From AP-15 sp963845735 (GTDB lineage Bacteria; Pseudomonadota; Alphaproteobacteria; ATCC43930; CGMCC-115725): 64,000 bases of DNA. Location: positions 62,001 to 126,000 of the forward strand of contig CAWJTR010000011.1 in assembly GCA_963845735.1 (NCBI GenBank), written 5' to 3'. Numbering within the stretch: position 1 is the first letter of the stretch; each line of letters begins with the position of its first letter. The position numbers were made by a program, and so were the translations under genes. Below the pieces are notes generated by a model that did not search any database, had not been told where the DNA came from, and saw only the letters and a list, made by a program, of their open reading frames with translations. This document shows, one piece after another, positions 55,885 through 64,000 of this stretch.

Positions 55885-56262
55885 TCACCGGGCCGGCGGG
55901 CCGCCGGGAGCGCTCCCCGAAGATGGTTGGGGCGCAGTCGGCGGGTCCGCCGCCGGCTTCATGATCACCCGCTCGTTCGGGGCGACGAGATTCAGAATCG
56001 CGCGCACACGCTCGTCGAGCAGATCGGGGTCGAGATGATTCGGCGTCAAGTCCGACACCTTCCGCTTGAGCGCCGCACGCTCGGCGCGAAGCGCGTCGAG
56101 ACGGGCATTCTCGGCGCGCATCTCCTGGGTGAGCCGCGTCCAGGCGATGAACCCGCGATCACCTTCGACGAGGTTGTAGGCAAAATAGCCGGTCAGGGCG
56201 ATCCCGAGGATGGGGCCGACGACGACCCGTACCCGCTTCCGCAATTCGCGCATTAGGATCAT
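55885..56262 (-). CDS. FtsB/DivIC-family septum protein
   Basis: A 125-residue bitopic protein. One membrane helix (VVVGPILGIALTGYFAYNLVEG) is followed by a coiled coil (TQEMRAENARLDALRAERAALKRKVSDL) and the short conserved region DPDLLDERVRAILNLV. It belongs to the septum formation initiator family, which bridges FtsL and FtsQ in the divisome. A disordered Pro-rich tail ends it. It lies between eno and pdhA, its usual place in this class. Confidence 0.9.
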   Translation of the reverse strand: MILMRELRKRVRVVVGPILGIALTGYFAYNLVEGDRGFIAWTRLTQEMRAENARLDALRAERAALKRKVSDLTPNHLDPDLLDERVRAILNLVAPNERVIMKPAADPPTAPQPSSGSAPGGPPAR

Positions 56263-56293
56263 CGCGCAACAGCAGCACCGGCGGAGCTTCTCG

Positions 56294-57587
56294 TCAACCT
56301 CGGCGTGGCGCGGAGGCCGAGCGCGCGAGAACCGAGCGGCCGCCGTAAACGGCGCCGCCGCCGAGCTGCTCCTCGATTCGGATCAGCTGGTTGTATTTGG
56401 CGATCCGGTCCGAGCGTGACAGCGATCCGGTCTTGATCTGGCCGCTGTTGGTGGCGACCGCCAGATCGGCGATCGTCGTATCCTCGGTTTCGCCCGAGCG
56501 GTGCGAGAACACCGTCCCCCACCCTGCCCGCTGCGCGATCTCGACCGCGTCGAGCGTCTCGGAGAGGGTGCCGATCTGGTTGACCTTGACCAGCAGCGCG
56601 TTGGCGGCGGCGCGCGCGATCCCGTCGCGCAGCCGCTCGGGGTTGGTGACAAAGACATCGTCGCCGACGAGTTGAATCCTGCCGCCCAGCTCGCGTCGTC
56701 AGCAGCACCCAGCCGTCCCAATCGTCCTCGGCCATCCCGTCCTCGATCGACACGATCGGGTAGCGCTCGACCAGATCGCGCCAATAGGCGATCAAAGCCG
56801 CCGAATCGAGGGTCTTGCCTTCCAGCCGATAGGCGCCGTCGCGGTAGAACTCGCTCGCGGCCGGGTCGAGCGCCAGGACCACGTCGTCGCCCGGATGGTA
56901 GCCAGCGGCTTCGATCGCCTGCATGATGAACCCCAGCGCGGTATCGGCCGAAGCGAGGTTCGGGGCAAACCCGCCCTCGTCGCCGACATTGGTGTTGTGG
57001 CCGGCGTCGGCGAGCTTTTTGCGCAAGGCGTGAAAAATTTCGGAACCGGCGCGAATCGCCTCGGTTGCGGAAGCGGCGCCGACCGGCATGACCATGAATT
57101 CCTGGATGTCGATCGGGTTGTCGGCATGCACGCCGCCATTGATGATGTTCATCATCGGCACCGGCAGGGTGCGGGCGAACACGCCGCCGACATAGCGGTA
57201 GAGCGGCTGCGCAAGATCGGCGGCGGCGGCCTTGGCGGCGGCGAGGCTGACGCCGAGGATCGCGTTGGCGCCGAGCCGCGCCTTGTTCGGGGTGCCGTCG
57301 AGCTCGATCAGCACCCGGTCGAGAGCCAGCTGGTCGGCCGCATCGAAGCCCGAAAGCGCATCAAAGATCTCGCCGTTGACCGCCTCGACCGCCTGAAGCA
57401 CGCCCCTGCCGCCAAAGCGCTGACCCCCATCGCGCTTTTCGATCGCCTCATGCGCGCCGGTCGAGGCGCCGGACGGAACCGCCGCCCGGCCGATCGTTCC
57501 CCCGTCGAGCGTAACCTCAACCTCGACCGTCGGATTTCCGCGGCTGTCGAGGATCTCGCGGGCGTGAATATCGGCGATCGCGGTCAT
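56294..57587 (-). CDS. eno: Enolase, frameshifted
   Basis: Glycolytic enzyme converting 2-phosphoglycerate to phosphoenolpyruvate. Present are IADIHAREILDSRGNPTVEVEV, VPSGASTGAHEAIEKRDGG, MMNIINGGVHADNPIDIQEFM, SIEDGMAEDDWDGW and, one frame on, VFSHRSGETEDTTIADLAV. Removing one extra base near 56693 restores LLTTELGGRIQLVGDDVFVTN, the standard sequence. The length of about 430 residues is normal. The start is ATG 57587. Confidence 0.94.
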
Positions 57588-57634
57588 CGAGGTTCTCGCT
57601 ACGACGGCGGGGCTGTAAGGCGAGGTGCGGCCTC

Positions 57635-58482
57635 TCAGCAATCGAGCTGGACGGGGTGCGTCTTGGCGAGCCGGTCAAACGCGATCAGGGTCTCGAGCAA
57701 AGCTGGCAGCGACCGGAGGGGCAACATCGTCTGGCCCTCGCAGGGCGCTCGGTCGGGATCCTGATGGGTTTCGATAAAGACGGCGGCGATCCCGACGGCG
57801 ACCGCGGCTCGCGCCAGGACAGGCGCGAATTCGCGCTCTCCTCCCGAACGGTCGCCAAGGCCGCCCGGTTGCGCCACCGAATGGGTGGCGTCGAACACCA
57901 CCGGATAGCCGGTCTGCGCCATGATCGGCAGCGCCCGCATATCGACAACCAGCGTGTTGTAGCCAAAACTCACGCCGCGCTCGCACAGCAGAATCCGCTC
58001 GATTGCCGGTCGAAGCCACCTTGCCCGCGGCGTTTTTCATGTCGTGCGGGAGTGATGAACTGGCCCTTCTTGATATTGACCGGCTTTCCGGTCGCACCGG
58101 CGGCAAGCAGCAGATCGGTCTGGCGGCAGAGAAACGCCGGGGTCTGCAAGATGTCGACAACCTCCGCAACCGGCGCGCACTGCTCCGGTGCATGAATGTC
58201 GGTCAGCACCGGCAGGCCCGTCGCCTCGCGGACCTCGGCGAGGATCGGCAGTCCAGCCATCAGCCCGATGCCCCGCGCGCCCGAAATCGATGAGCGGTTC
58301 GCCTTGTCGAACGAGGTTTTGTAGATCAGATCAATTTTCAGCTTGGCCGCGATCTCGGCCAGCGCCGCACTCATCTCCAGCGCATGAGCCCGCGATTCGA
58401 GCGTGTTCGGCCCGACGATGAAGACCAGCGGCAGATCGTTGCCGAGGGTGATGTCGCCAACCGTGACGTGGCGTGGTGTCAT
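57635..58482 (-). CDS. kdsA: KDO-8-phosphate synthase, frameshifted twice
   Basis: 3-deoxy-D-manno-octulosonate 8-phosphate synthase, which starts KDO synthesis for lipopolysaccharide; its presence implies an LPS outer membrane. Segments are VFIVGPNTLESRAHALEMSAAL, FDKANRSSISGARGIG, then (next frame) HDMKNAAGKVASTGN and (third frame) ERGVSFGYNTLVVDMRALPIM with FDATHSVQ-like sequence. Extra bases lie near 58049 and 58001. It is followed by eno 47 bases on. Confidence 0.93.
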
Positions 58483-58507
58483 TTATGCTCCAACAGCCGA
58501 CATGCGT

Positions 58508-58623
58508 CGCCCCTCACCCTCCCGCTGCGCGGGCCGATCGTCCGCCGCTTCGCGGCTCCGTCGATTGCGGACCTGCGGGTCCCCCTCTCCCCGCACGCGG
58601 GGAGAGGGTTGGGGTGAGGGGCG
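58508..58623. repeat. 116-base composite palindromic element
   Basis: Outer arms CGCCCCTCACCCTC and GGTGAGGGGCG enclose two hairpins. The inner one, CCCTCTCCCCGC-AC-GCGGGGAGAGGG (58583-58608), has 12 perfect base pairs. It fills the kdsA-pyrG gap. The inner core belongs with the palindromes at 16327 and 52389. Confidence 0.8.
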
Positions 58624-58635
58624 GGTCGACGGTCA

Positions 58636-60264
58636 TCACACCAGGCGTGACTGGTCGCGCGCGGCACGGATGAACGAGCTGAACAGCGGGTGCGGTGTGA
58701 AGGGGGTCGATTTGAGCTCGGGATGAAACTGCACGCCGATGAACCACGGGTGATCGGGCAACTCGACGATCTCCGGCAGGACGCCGTCGGGCGACATTCC
58801 CGAAAAGCGCAGCCCGGCGGCTTCCAGCCGGTCCTTGTAGCCGATATTGATCTCGTAGCGGTGACGATGTCGCTCGCTGATATGCTCGGCGCCATAGATT
58901 TCGGCGACCCGGCTGCCAGCCGCCAGCACCGCCTCATAGGCGCCCAGTCGCATCGTCCCGCCGAGATCCTCGTTCGAATTACGCCGTTCTATCGTATTGC
59001 CGTGCATCCACTCGGTCATCAGCCCGACCACCGGATGCAGACACGGCCCGAATTCGGTCGAGCCCGCGCCGGGAAGATCGGCGAGATCGCGCGCCGCCTC
59101 GATCACCGCCATGTGCATGCCGAAGCAGATGCCGAAATACGGCACCCGGCGCTCGCGGGCAAAGCGGGCGGCTTCGATCATGCCTTCGGTGCCGCGCTCG
59201 CCAAACCCGCCGGGGACCAGGATGCCGTGAACCCCTTCGAGCTGATGGACCGCCTTGGTCTCGGCCTCGAACACCTCGGAATCGATCCAGTCGAGGTCGA
59301 TCCCGACATTGTTGGCGAGCCCGCCATGGGTCATCGCCTCCGCCAGCGACTTATAGCTGTCGGGAAGGTGGGTGTACTTACCGACAATGGCGATCGTCAC
59401 CCGTCCTTCCGGCCGGTGGATCAGATTGACGATGTCGTTCCAGCGGTCGAGGTCCGGAGCGGGCGCATCGAGCCCGAAATGCCGGCAGACTTCATCGTCG
59501 AAGCCCTCGGCATGGTAGGCGCCGGGCACCGCATAGATCGTGTCGATGTCGAGAGCCGGAATGACCCGGCTTTCGCGCAGATTGCAGAACAGCGCGATCT
59601 TTTTGCGCGCGCCGGGCGGGATCGGCCGGTCGCAGCGGCACAACAGGATGTCGGGCTGGATGCCGAGGCCGAGCAGTTCCTTGGTCGAGTGCTGGGTGGG
59701 CTTGGTCTTAAGCTCGCCGGCCGAGGAGATGTAGGGCACCAGGGTCAGGTGTACGAACAGCACCCGCTCGCGGCCGAGCTCATTGCCAAGCTGGCGAATC
59801 GCCTCGAGGAACGGCAGGCTTTCGATGTCGCCGACGGTGCCGCCGATCTCGCACAACACGAAATCCTCGCCGTCGAGATCGGCCTGGATGAACTCCTTGA
59901 TAGCGTCGGTGACGTGGGGGATGACCTGAACCGTGGCGCCGAGATACTCGCCACGCCGCTCGCGGCCGATCACGGTCGAATAGATCCGGCCGGTGGTTAC
60001 CGAATTGCTGCGCCGCGCGGCAACCCCGACATAGCGCTCGTAATGGCCGAGATCGAGGTCGGTCTCGGCACCGTCGTCGGTGACGTAGACCTCGCCGTGC
60101 TGGTATGGGCTCATCGTCCCGGGATCGACGTTCAGGTACGGGTCGAGCTTGCGCAACCGCACCTTGAAGCCACGCGCCTGCAGCAACGCGCCGAGCGCCG
60201 CGGCCGACAAGCCCTTGCCGAGAGAGGAGACCACGCCGCCGGTAATGAAGATGAACCGCGTCAT
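58636..60264 (-). CDS. pyrG: CTP synthase
   Basis: An intact 542-residue enzyme that aminates UTP to CTP. The synthetase domain starts FIFITGGVVSSLGKGLSAAALG. The glutaminase domain has the glycine-rich LVPGGFGERG and the nucleophile Cys in YFGICFGMHMAVIEAARD, and QFHPELKS supplies the His and Glu. It follows secG on the same strand with 106 bases between. kdsA and eno lie downstream. Confidence 0.98.
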   Translation of the reverse strand: MTRFIFITGGVVSSLGKGLSAAALGALLQARGFKVRLRKLDPYLNVDPGTMSPYQHGEVYVTDDGAETDLDLGHYERYVGVAARRSNSVTTGRIYSTVIGRERRGEYLGATVQVIPHVTDAIKEFIQADLDGEDFVLCEIGGTVGDIESLPFLEAIRQLGNELGRERVLFVHLTLVPYISSAGELKTKPTQHSTKELLGLGIQPDILLCRCDRPIPPGARKKIALFCNLRESRVIPALDIDTIYAVPGAYHAEGFDDEVCRHFGLDAPAPDLDRWNDIVNLIHRPEGRVTIAIVGKYTHLPDSYKSLAEAMTHGGLANNVGIDLDWIDSEVFEAETKAVHQLEGVHGILVPGGFGERGTEGMIEAARFARERRVPYFGICFGMHMAVIEAARDLADLPGAGSTEFGPCLHPVVGLMTEWMHGNTIERRNSNEDLGGTMRLGAYEAVLAAGSRVAEIYGAEHISERHRHRYEINIGYKDRLEAAGLRFSGMSPDGVLPEIVELPDHPWFIGVQFHPELKSTPFTPHPLFSSFIRAARDQSRLV

Positions 60265-60370
60265 GGAATCTTACCCTACAGCAACACGCGCCTCAGTCCC
60301 ATTAATAATGAAAACGGCGAGCCCTCCTCCCCTCCCCGGCCCCGCTTGCGAAGGGTTGGGCGAGGGCCCA

Positions 60371-60721
60371 TTAGTGCGCGAGCGGCGCGCTCGGGGCCGG
60401 CGCTTGCGGCTTGGCCGGAGCCGCCGGAGCGGTTGGCGCCAGCGGCACGGCGGGGACCGCCGGCCCGGGCCGGTCGATGATCGACACCGGCGCAGTCTGA
60501 CGATTGTGCATGACCACCAGCAGCGCGCTGGTGGCCATGAAGGCGGCGGCGAGGATCGCGGTCGCGCGGGTCAGCAAATTCGCGGTCGACCGGCCGGTCA
60601 TAAAGCCCGACATGCCGCCGCCGCCCATGCCGAGCGCCCCGCCTTCGCTCTTCTGCAGCAGAATGACCGCGACCAGCGCGATCGCGACCATGATGTGAAT
60701 GACCAGCAGAAGAACGATCAT
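60371..60721 (-). CDS. secG: Protein translocase subunit SecG
   Basis: A 116-residue membrane subunit of SecYEG. Two membrane helices (VLLLVIHIMVAIALVAVILLQ and ATAILAAAFMATSALLVVMH) flank the conserved cytoplasmic KSEGGALGMGGGG loop. The C-terminus is an Ala/Pro-rich extension of about 40 residues, as often seen in alphaproteobacteria. It lies 53 bases after tpiA. Confidence 0.95.
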   Translation of the reverse strand: MIVLLLVIHIMVAIALVAVILLQKSEGGALGMGGGGMSGFMTGRSTANLLTRATAILAAAFMATSALLVVMHNRQTAPVSIIDRPGPAVPAVPLAPTAPAAPAKPQAPAPSAPLAH

Positions 60722-60774
60722 CGGGGGGTTTTAGCCGCTTCTCCGCCTCCTGGCCAGCCCGCGCCCGAATCGCT

Positions 60775-61521
60775 TCATCCACAGCAGCGGGCGATCGCCC
60801 AAAACGAATCGGCATCGAGGCTGGCGCCGCCGACCAGCGCGCCGTCGACGTCGGTCAGAGCGAGGATCCCGGCCGCGTTCGTCGGGTTGACCGAACCGCC
60901 ATAGAGGATGCGCGTGGCCGGCGCCATGCCGGCGCGAATCGCCGCGTGAATCTGGGCGATGTCGTCGAGGGCGCAACTGAGCCCGGTTCCGATCGCCCAT
61001 ACCGGCTCATAGGCGATGACCAACCCATCACCGGCGACGCCGTCGGGGATCGAACCCGCCAGCTGCGCCGAGACGACCGCAATCGCCTGGCCGGCTTGGC
61101 GCTGCTGCTGTGTCTCACCGACGCAGAGGATCGGTTTCAGTCCGGCGCGCCCGGCCGCGGCCAGCTTGGCGCGGATTTCGACGTCGGTTTCGCCGTGCCC
61201 GTGGCGGCGCTCGGAATGCCCGAGGATGACATAAGCGCAGCCGGAATCGGCCAACATCTCGGCGCTGATGTCGCCGGTAAAGGCGCCTTTGGGGGCGGCG
61301 TGGCAATCCTGGCCGCCCAGCGCAATGCCGCTGCCGGCGATGGTTTCGTGCACCGGCGAGAGCAGGGTCGCGGGTGGACAAATCAGCAGCTCGCAGTGGA
61401 GCGCTTCGGCGCCCTTCGCCGCTCTCGCCCGCTCTGCCAGCTCGCCGGCCAGCGTCACGCCGTCGGCGCGCAAGCCGTTCATCTTCCAATTGCCGGCGAT
61501 GAGCTTTGTCCGGTCCGTCAT
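60775..61521 (-). CDS. tpiA: Triosephosphate isomerase
   Basis: An intact 248-residue TIM barrel that interconverts dihydroxyacetone phosphate and glyceraldehyde 3-phosphate. The catalytic residues are Lys in GNWKMN, His in ILGHSERR and Glu in AYEPVWAIGTG. Loop 7/8 GGSVNPTNA is present. The start is ATG 61521 (MTDRTKLIAGN). It is divergent from the ppiD-like gene, with 144 bases between that should carry both promoters. Confidence 0.97.
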   Translation of the reverse strand: MTDRTKLIAGNWKMNGLRADGVTLAGELAERARAAKGAEALHCELLICPPATLLSPVHETIAGSGIALGGQDCHAAPKGAFTGDISAEMLADSGCAYVILGHSERRHGHGETDVEIRAKLAAAGRAGLKPILCVGETQQQRQAGQAIAVVSAQLAGSIPDGVAGDGLVIAYEPVWAIGTGLSCALDDIAQIHAAIRAGMAPATRILYGGSVNPTNAAGILALTDVDGALVGGASLDADSFWAIARCCG

Positions 61522-61665
61522 CCGCCCCTCCCCTGTCTCGGCGGCAAGACGGGCGGGGGTGTTGCGGCCCCGCCGGCGCGTGCCTATCATCCAGCGGTCT
61601 ACGATCACACCGGCATTCGGGCGGGTCAACCTGTCCGGGGCCATAGCGAGAGGCCAGCCGCCTCC

Positions 61666-63545
61666 ATGCTCCAAGCGATCCGCTCAAAGGCGGGATCCAT
61701 CTGTCGTCAAAGGCCTATTTGCCCTCCTGATCGTGACCTTCGGGATCTGGGGGATCGGCGACATCTTCCGCAATCGTCCGACCGATACGACGGTGGCCAC
61801 GGTCGGCGCCCAAACCATCGACGCCGCCGCCCTGCAAACGGCGGTGCAACCGGCGCTCGAGCGCCTGAGCAGCCAGCTCGGCAGCGCCGTCGATCTTCGG
61901 CAGGCAAAACAGATGGGGGTCATCGACGACGCGCTCGGTCAGCTGGTCGATCAGAGCCTGATCGATCAGGAGGCCGCGCGGCTGCAGCTCGATGTTTCGG
62001 ACGACGTGATCCGCGACGGCATCATAACCGACCCGATGTTCAAGGGTACCAACGGGGCTTTCAACCGCGGCGCGTTTGATGCGCTGCTCGCGGCAAACCA
62101 CATGACCGAAGGCCAGTATGTCGAGCGGATGAAGCGCGATATCCCGCGCAGCGATCTGATGCGCGCGGTGACCGCGGGGGTCAGGCCGCCGCAAACGATG
62201 ATCGACCGCCTATATCGATACCGTAACGAAAAGCGGATCGCCGACGTCGTGGCGCTGCCCGATGCCGTTGCGGGCGATGTCGGGCAGCCGACTGACGCAG
62301 AGCTGACCAAGTTCTACGACGCCCATCAGGATCTGTTCCGTGCGCCCGAGTATCGCGCATTCACGATGGCGAGCCTGACCCCGTCCGATCTCGCCCGAAA
62401 GATCGAGATTCCCGAGGACAGGCTCAAAAAGGAGTACGACCAGCGCCAGGACGAGTTCGTGCTGCCCGAGCGCCGCGACGTGCAACAGATCCTGGCGCCG
62501 TCGGAGGACAAGGCCAAGGCGGCCGAAGCAGCGCTCGCCGCCGGCAAGGACTGGAAGGAAGTCGCAACCACGATCGCCGGGCAGGATCCCGCGACGATCG
62601 ATCTCGGGCTGACGAGCCGTGCCGAACTGCCAAAGGCGTTGGCCGAGGTTGCGTTCGCATTGCCGCTCGACAAGCCGAGCCCGCCGGTGAAATCGCCGCT
62701 CGGCTGGCACATTTTGCGGATCGTCAAGATCGAGCCGCCGAAGACGCAGACCTTTGACGAAGCAAAGGCGAAACTGCAGGCCGCCGTCGCTCACGACGAA
62801 GCCGTCGATCGTCTCTACACCATCGCCAATAACGTCGATGACGCGCTGGCGGGCGGCGCCGACATCGATGCTGCTGCCGCCAAATTCGGACTGAAAAAGA
62901 CTGTCGTCGCCGCGGTCGACGAGCACGGTCGTGATCGCGGCGGCAAGCCCGTGGAGCTGCCGGTTGCTCCGTCCGAAGTGCTGAAGCTCGCCTTTGCGAC
63001 CGAGCAGGACCGCGTCAGCCGGGTCACCCAAACCTCCGACGGCGCGATTTTCGTGCTGCATATGAGCAAGATCGTCCCGCCTGCGGTCCGGCCGCTCGCC
63101 GAAGTAAGGGATAAGGCGATCGCCGCCTGGCAGGCGGAAAAGCGGCGCGATATGGTCGCCAAAGAGGCCGATGCGCTGGCCGCTGCGGCCAAGTCGGGCG
63201 AGCAGCTCTCGGCCCTTGCCGCCGCCAAGGGCCTCAAGTTGACGACCACACCGCCGCTGCTGCGGCAATCGCAGGACGCCGACGGGGTTCCCGCTGCGCT
63301 GGTCGCCAAGCTGTTTGCGGTCAAGCCCGGCGCCGTCGTCACCGCCGCCGATGGGACCGGGTCCTACGTCGCCCGAGTTGAGCGCGATACAGGAGCCGCC
63401 GATCACCGCGAAGACCGCGACCGCGGAGCTGTCACGCGAAATCGGCGCCGGTCTACAGGCCGATATCGGCGAGGAGTTCACTCGGGCGTTGCGCGCCCAT
63501 TTCCCGGTCGAGATCCGATCCGAGACGCTCGACCGTCTGTTCTGA
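61666..63545 (+). CDS. PpiD/SurA-type periplasmic peptidyl-prolyl isomerase, frameshifted
   Basis: Membrane-anchored foldase of about 626 residues. An N-terminal signal anchor (GLFALLIVTFGIWGIGDIF) is followed by a SurA-like chaperone region (DDALGQLVDQSLIDQEAARLQLDVSDDVIRDGI) and a parvulin-like domain near residues 265-350 (RDVQQILAPSEDKAKAAEAAL, then FALPLDKPSPPVKSPLGWHILRIVKI). An extra T near 61702 separates the first 12 residues (restored: SIVVKGLF), and an extra base near 63380 shifts the last 55 (LSREIGAGLQADIGEEF). It is the usual neighbour of tpiA in alphaproteobacteria. Confidence 0.9.
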
Positions 63546-63687
63546 CCGGTCGCGGCTCGGTCGCGCAGGCCCGGCGACAAATGGCCTGAGCCGATGCTCG
63601 GCAAAGCGAACAGTCCGGTTCAGCCGACTAAAACGACAACCGCGAGCGCGCCCGCCAAACCGTATTTGCGGCCGGCGGAACTGGTTT

Positions 63688-63858
63688 ATGCCGCTTCCAG
63701 AGAGCGATGTGTTGCCCCAGGCGAGAAGGGAGCTCGACGACGAAGAAGCCGCGGCTTTTGCCGAGCTGCGCGACTTCCTGCACGGTTTGGCTGCCGACCG
63801 CAAACTGGCGAGTGAGCGCAACGGCCGGATCACGGTGCGGCTATCCTATGCCACGTGA
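63688..63858 (+). CDS. Small hypothetical protein (56 aa)
   Basis: Reading from the ATG at 63688 gives an acidic helical segment (RRELDDEEAAAFAELRDFLHGL) and a short basic strand end. I do not recognise it. The frame is shorter than the usual small-gene limit, but its composition is protein-like. It may be the end of a longer product whose N-terminal part (from 63594, AKPYLRPAELVYA) lies in another frame. Confidence 0.35.
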   Translation: MPLPESDVLPQARRELDDEEAAAFAELRDFLHGLAADRKLASERNGRITVRLSYAT

Positions 63859-63932
63859 GCTCGACCGTCGGTTCTGAGGGTCGGCGGTTCGGTGCGATGG
63901 CTGACGCTCGATACCACCCGTCGCACGTGTGC

Positions 63933-64000
63933 TCAGAGGGTAATCGGTGTCGCCGAATAATCGCCGACAACGGTCAGCAAAACGGTGTCGCTGGTATCCT
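63933..64000 (-). CDS. Possible C-terminal end of a protein running off the window
   Basis: On the minus strand, 22 codons before a TGA at 63933 read as alternating beta-strand sequence (DTVLLTVVGDYSATPITL), like the last strand of a secreted or repeat-rich surface protein. The rest lies beyond the window, so this is tentative. Confidence 0.3.
   Translation of the reverse strand, partial: DTSDTVLLTVVGDYSATPITL

Noticed and set aside
58690..60480. Open frame of 596 codons on the plus strand opposite pyrG
   Set aside because: Antisense shadow of CTP synthase with no recognisable domain or ribosome-binding site.

Overview
The window is GC-rich, densely packed chromosomal DNA from an alphaproteobacterium. 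Several gene orders are typical of that class: dgt-argS-SPOR protein-nagZ-(M50)-scpA-scpB; mltB-rlpA-dacA-tmk-holB-metG-tatD; dusB-ntrB-ntrC-ntrY-ntrX followed by hfq-hflX; a fused ispDF; pdhA-pdhB(with lipoyl domain)-pdhC-lpd-lipA-coq10; and eno/kdsA/pyrG/secG/tpiA/ppiD. A Rhodospirillales-like lineage is my guess from synteny alone. I see no tRNA, rRNA, CRISPR array, insertion sequence or prophage.

Layout. 0-5 kb: tail of a LuxR-type regulator, then a minus-strand catabolic group (fumarylacetoacetase-family hydrolase, epoxide-hydrolase-like alpha/beta hydrolase, TauD-like dioxygenase, patatin lipoprotein, a 71-residue orphan). 5-13 kb: housekeeping genes from dgt to scpB. 13-17.4 kb: an unusual minus-strand cluster of two ferritin-like diiron proteins, two small ferredoxins, a LigB-type extradiol dioxygenase and an amidohydrolase. 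This looks like an uncharacterised oxygenase system and is the best candidate here for something new. 17.6-26.4 kb: cell-wall and replication genes. 26.5-31.7 kb: a B12-type radical SAM protein with a small upstream ORF, flanked by two paralogous PIMT-like methyltransferases, then GNAT and Nudix genes. 31.7-43.8 kb: mazG, small envelope proteins, hflX, hfq and the NtrBC/NtrYX nitrogen-regulation genes. 43.9-49.4 kb: isoprenoid and lipid metabolism, a nitrilase-family protein, MOSC, a lactonase and coq10. 49.4-64 kb: lipoate synthesis, pyruvate dehydrogenase, enolase, KDO synthesis, CTP synthase, SecG, TpiA and a PpiD-like foldase.

Two features cut across the window. First, at least 23 genes, many normally essential (metG, holB, eno, kdsA, lpd, pdhC), are split by one or more frame changes, and nearly all read as one extra base. 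Artefactual insertions in the sequence are the likeliest reason, so I annotate these as single genes with the break positions given. Second, several families of short GC-rich palindromic repeats sit in intergenic gaps. One lies in frame inside pdhC, a related one lies in the N-terminus of scpA, and one supplies the start codon of lipA.
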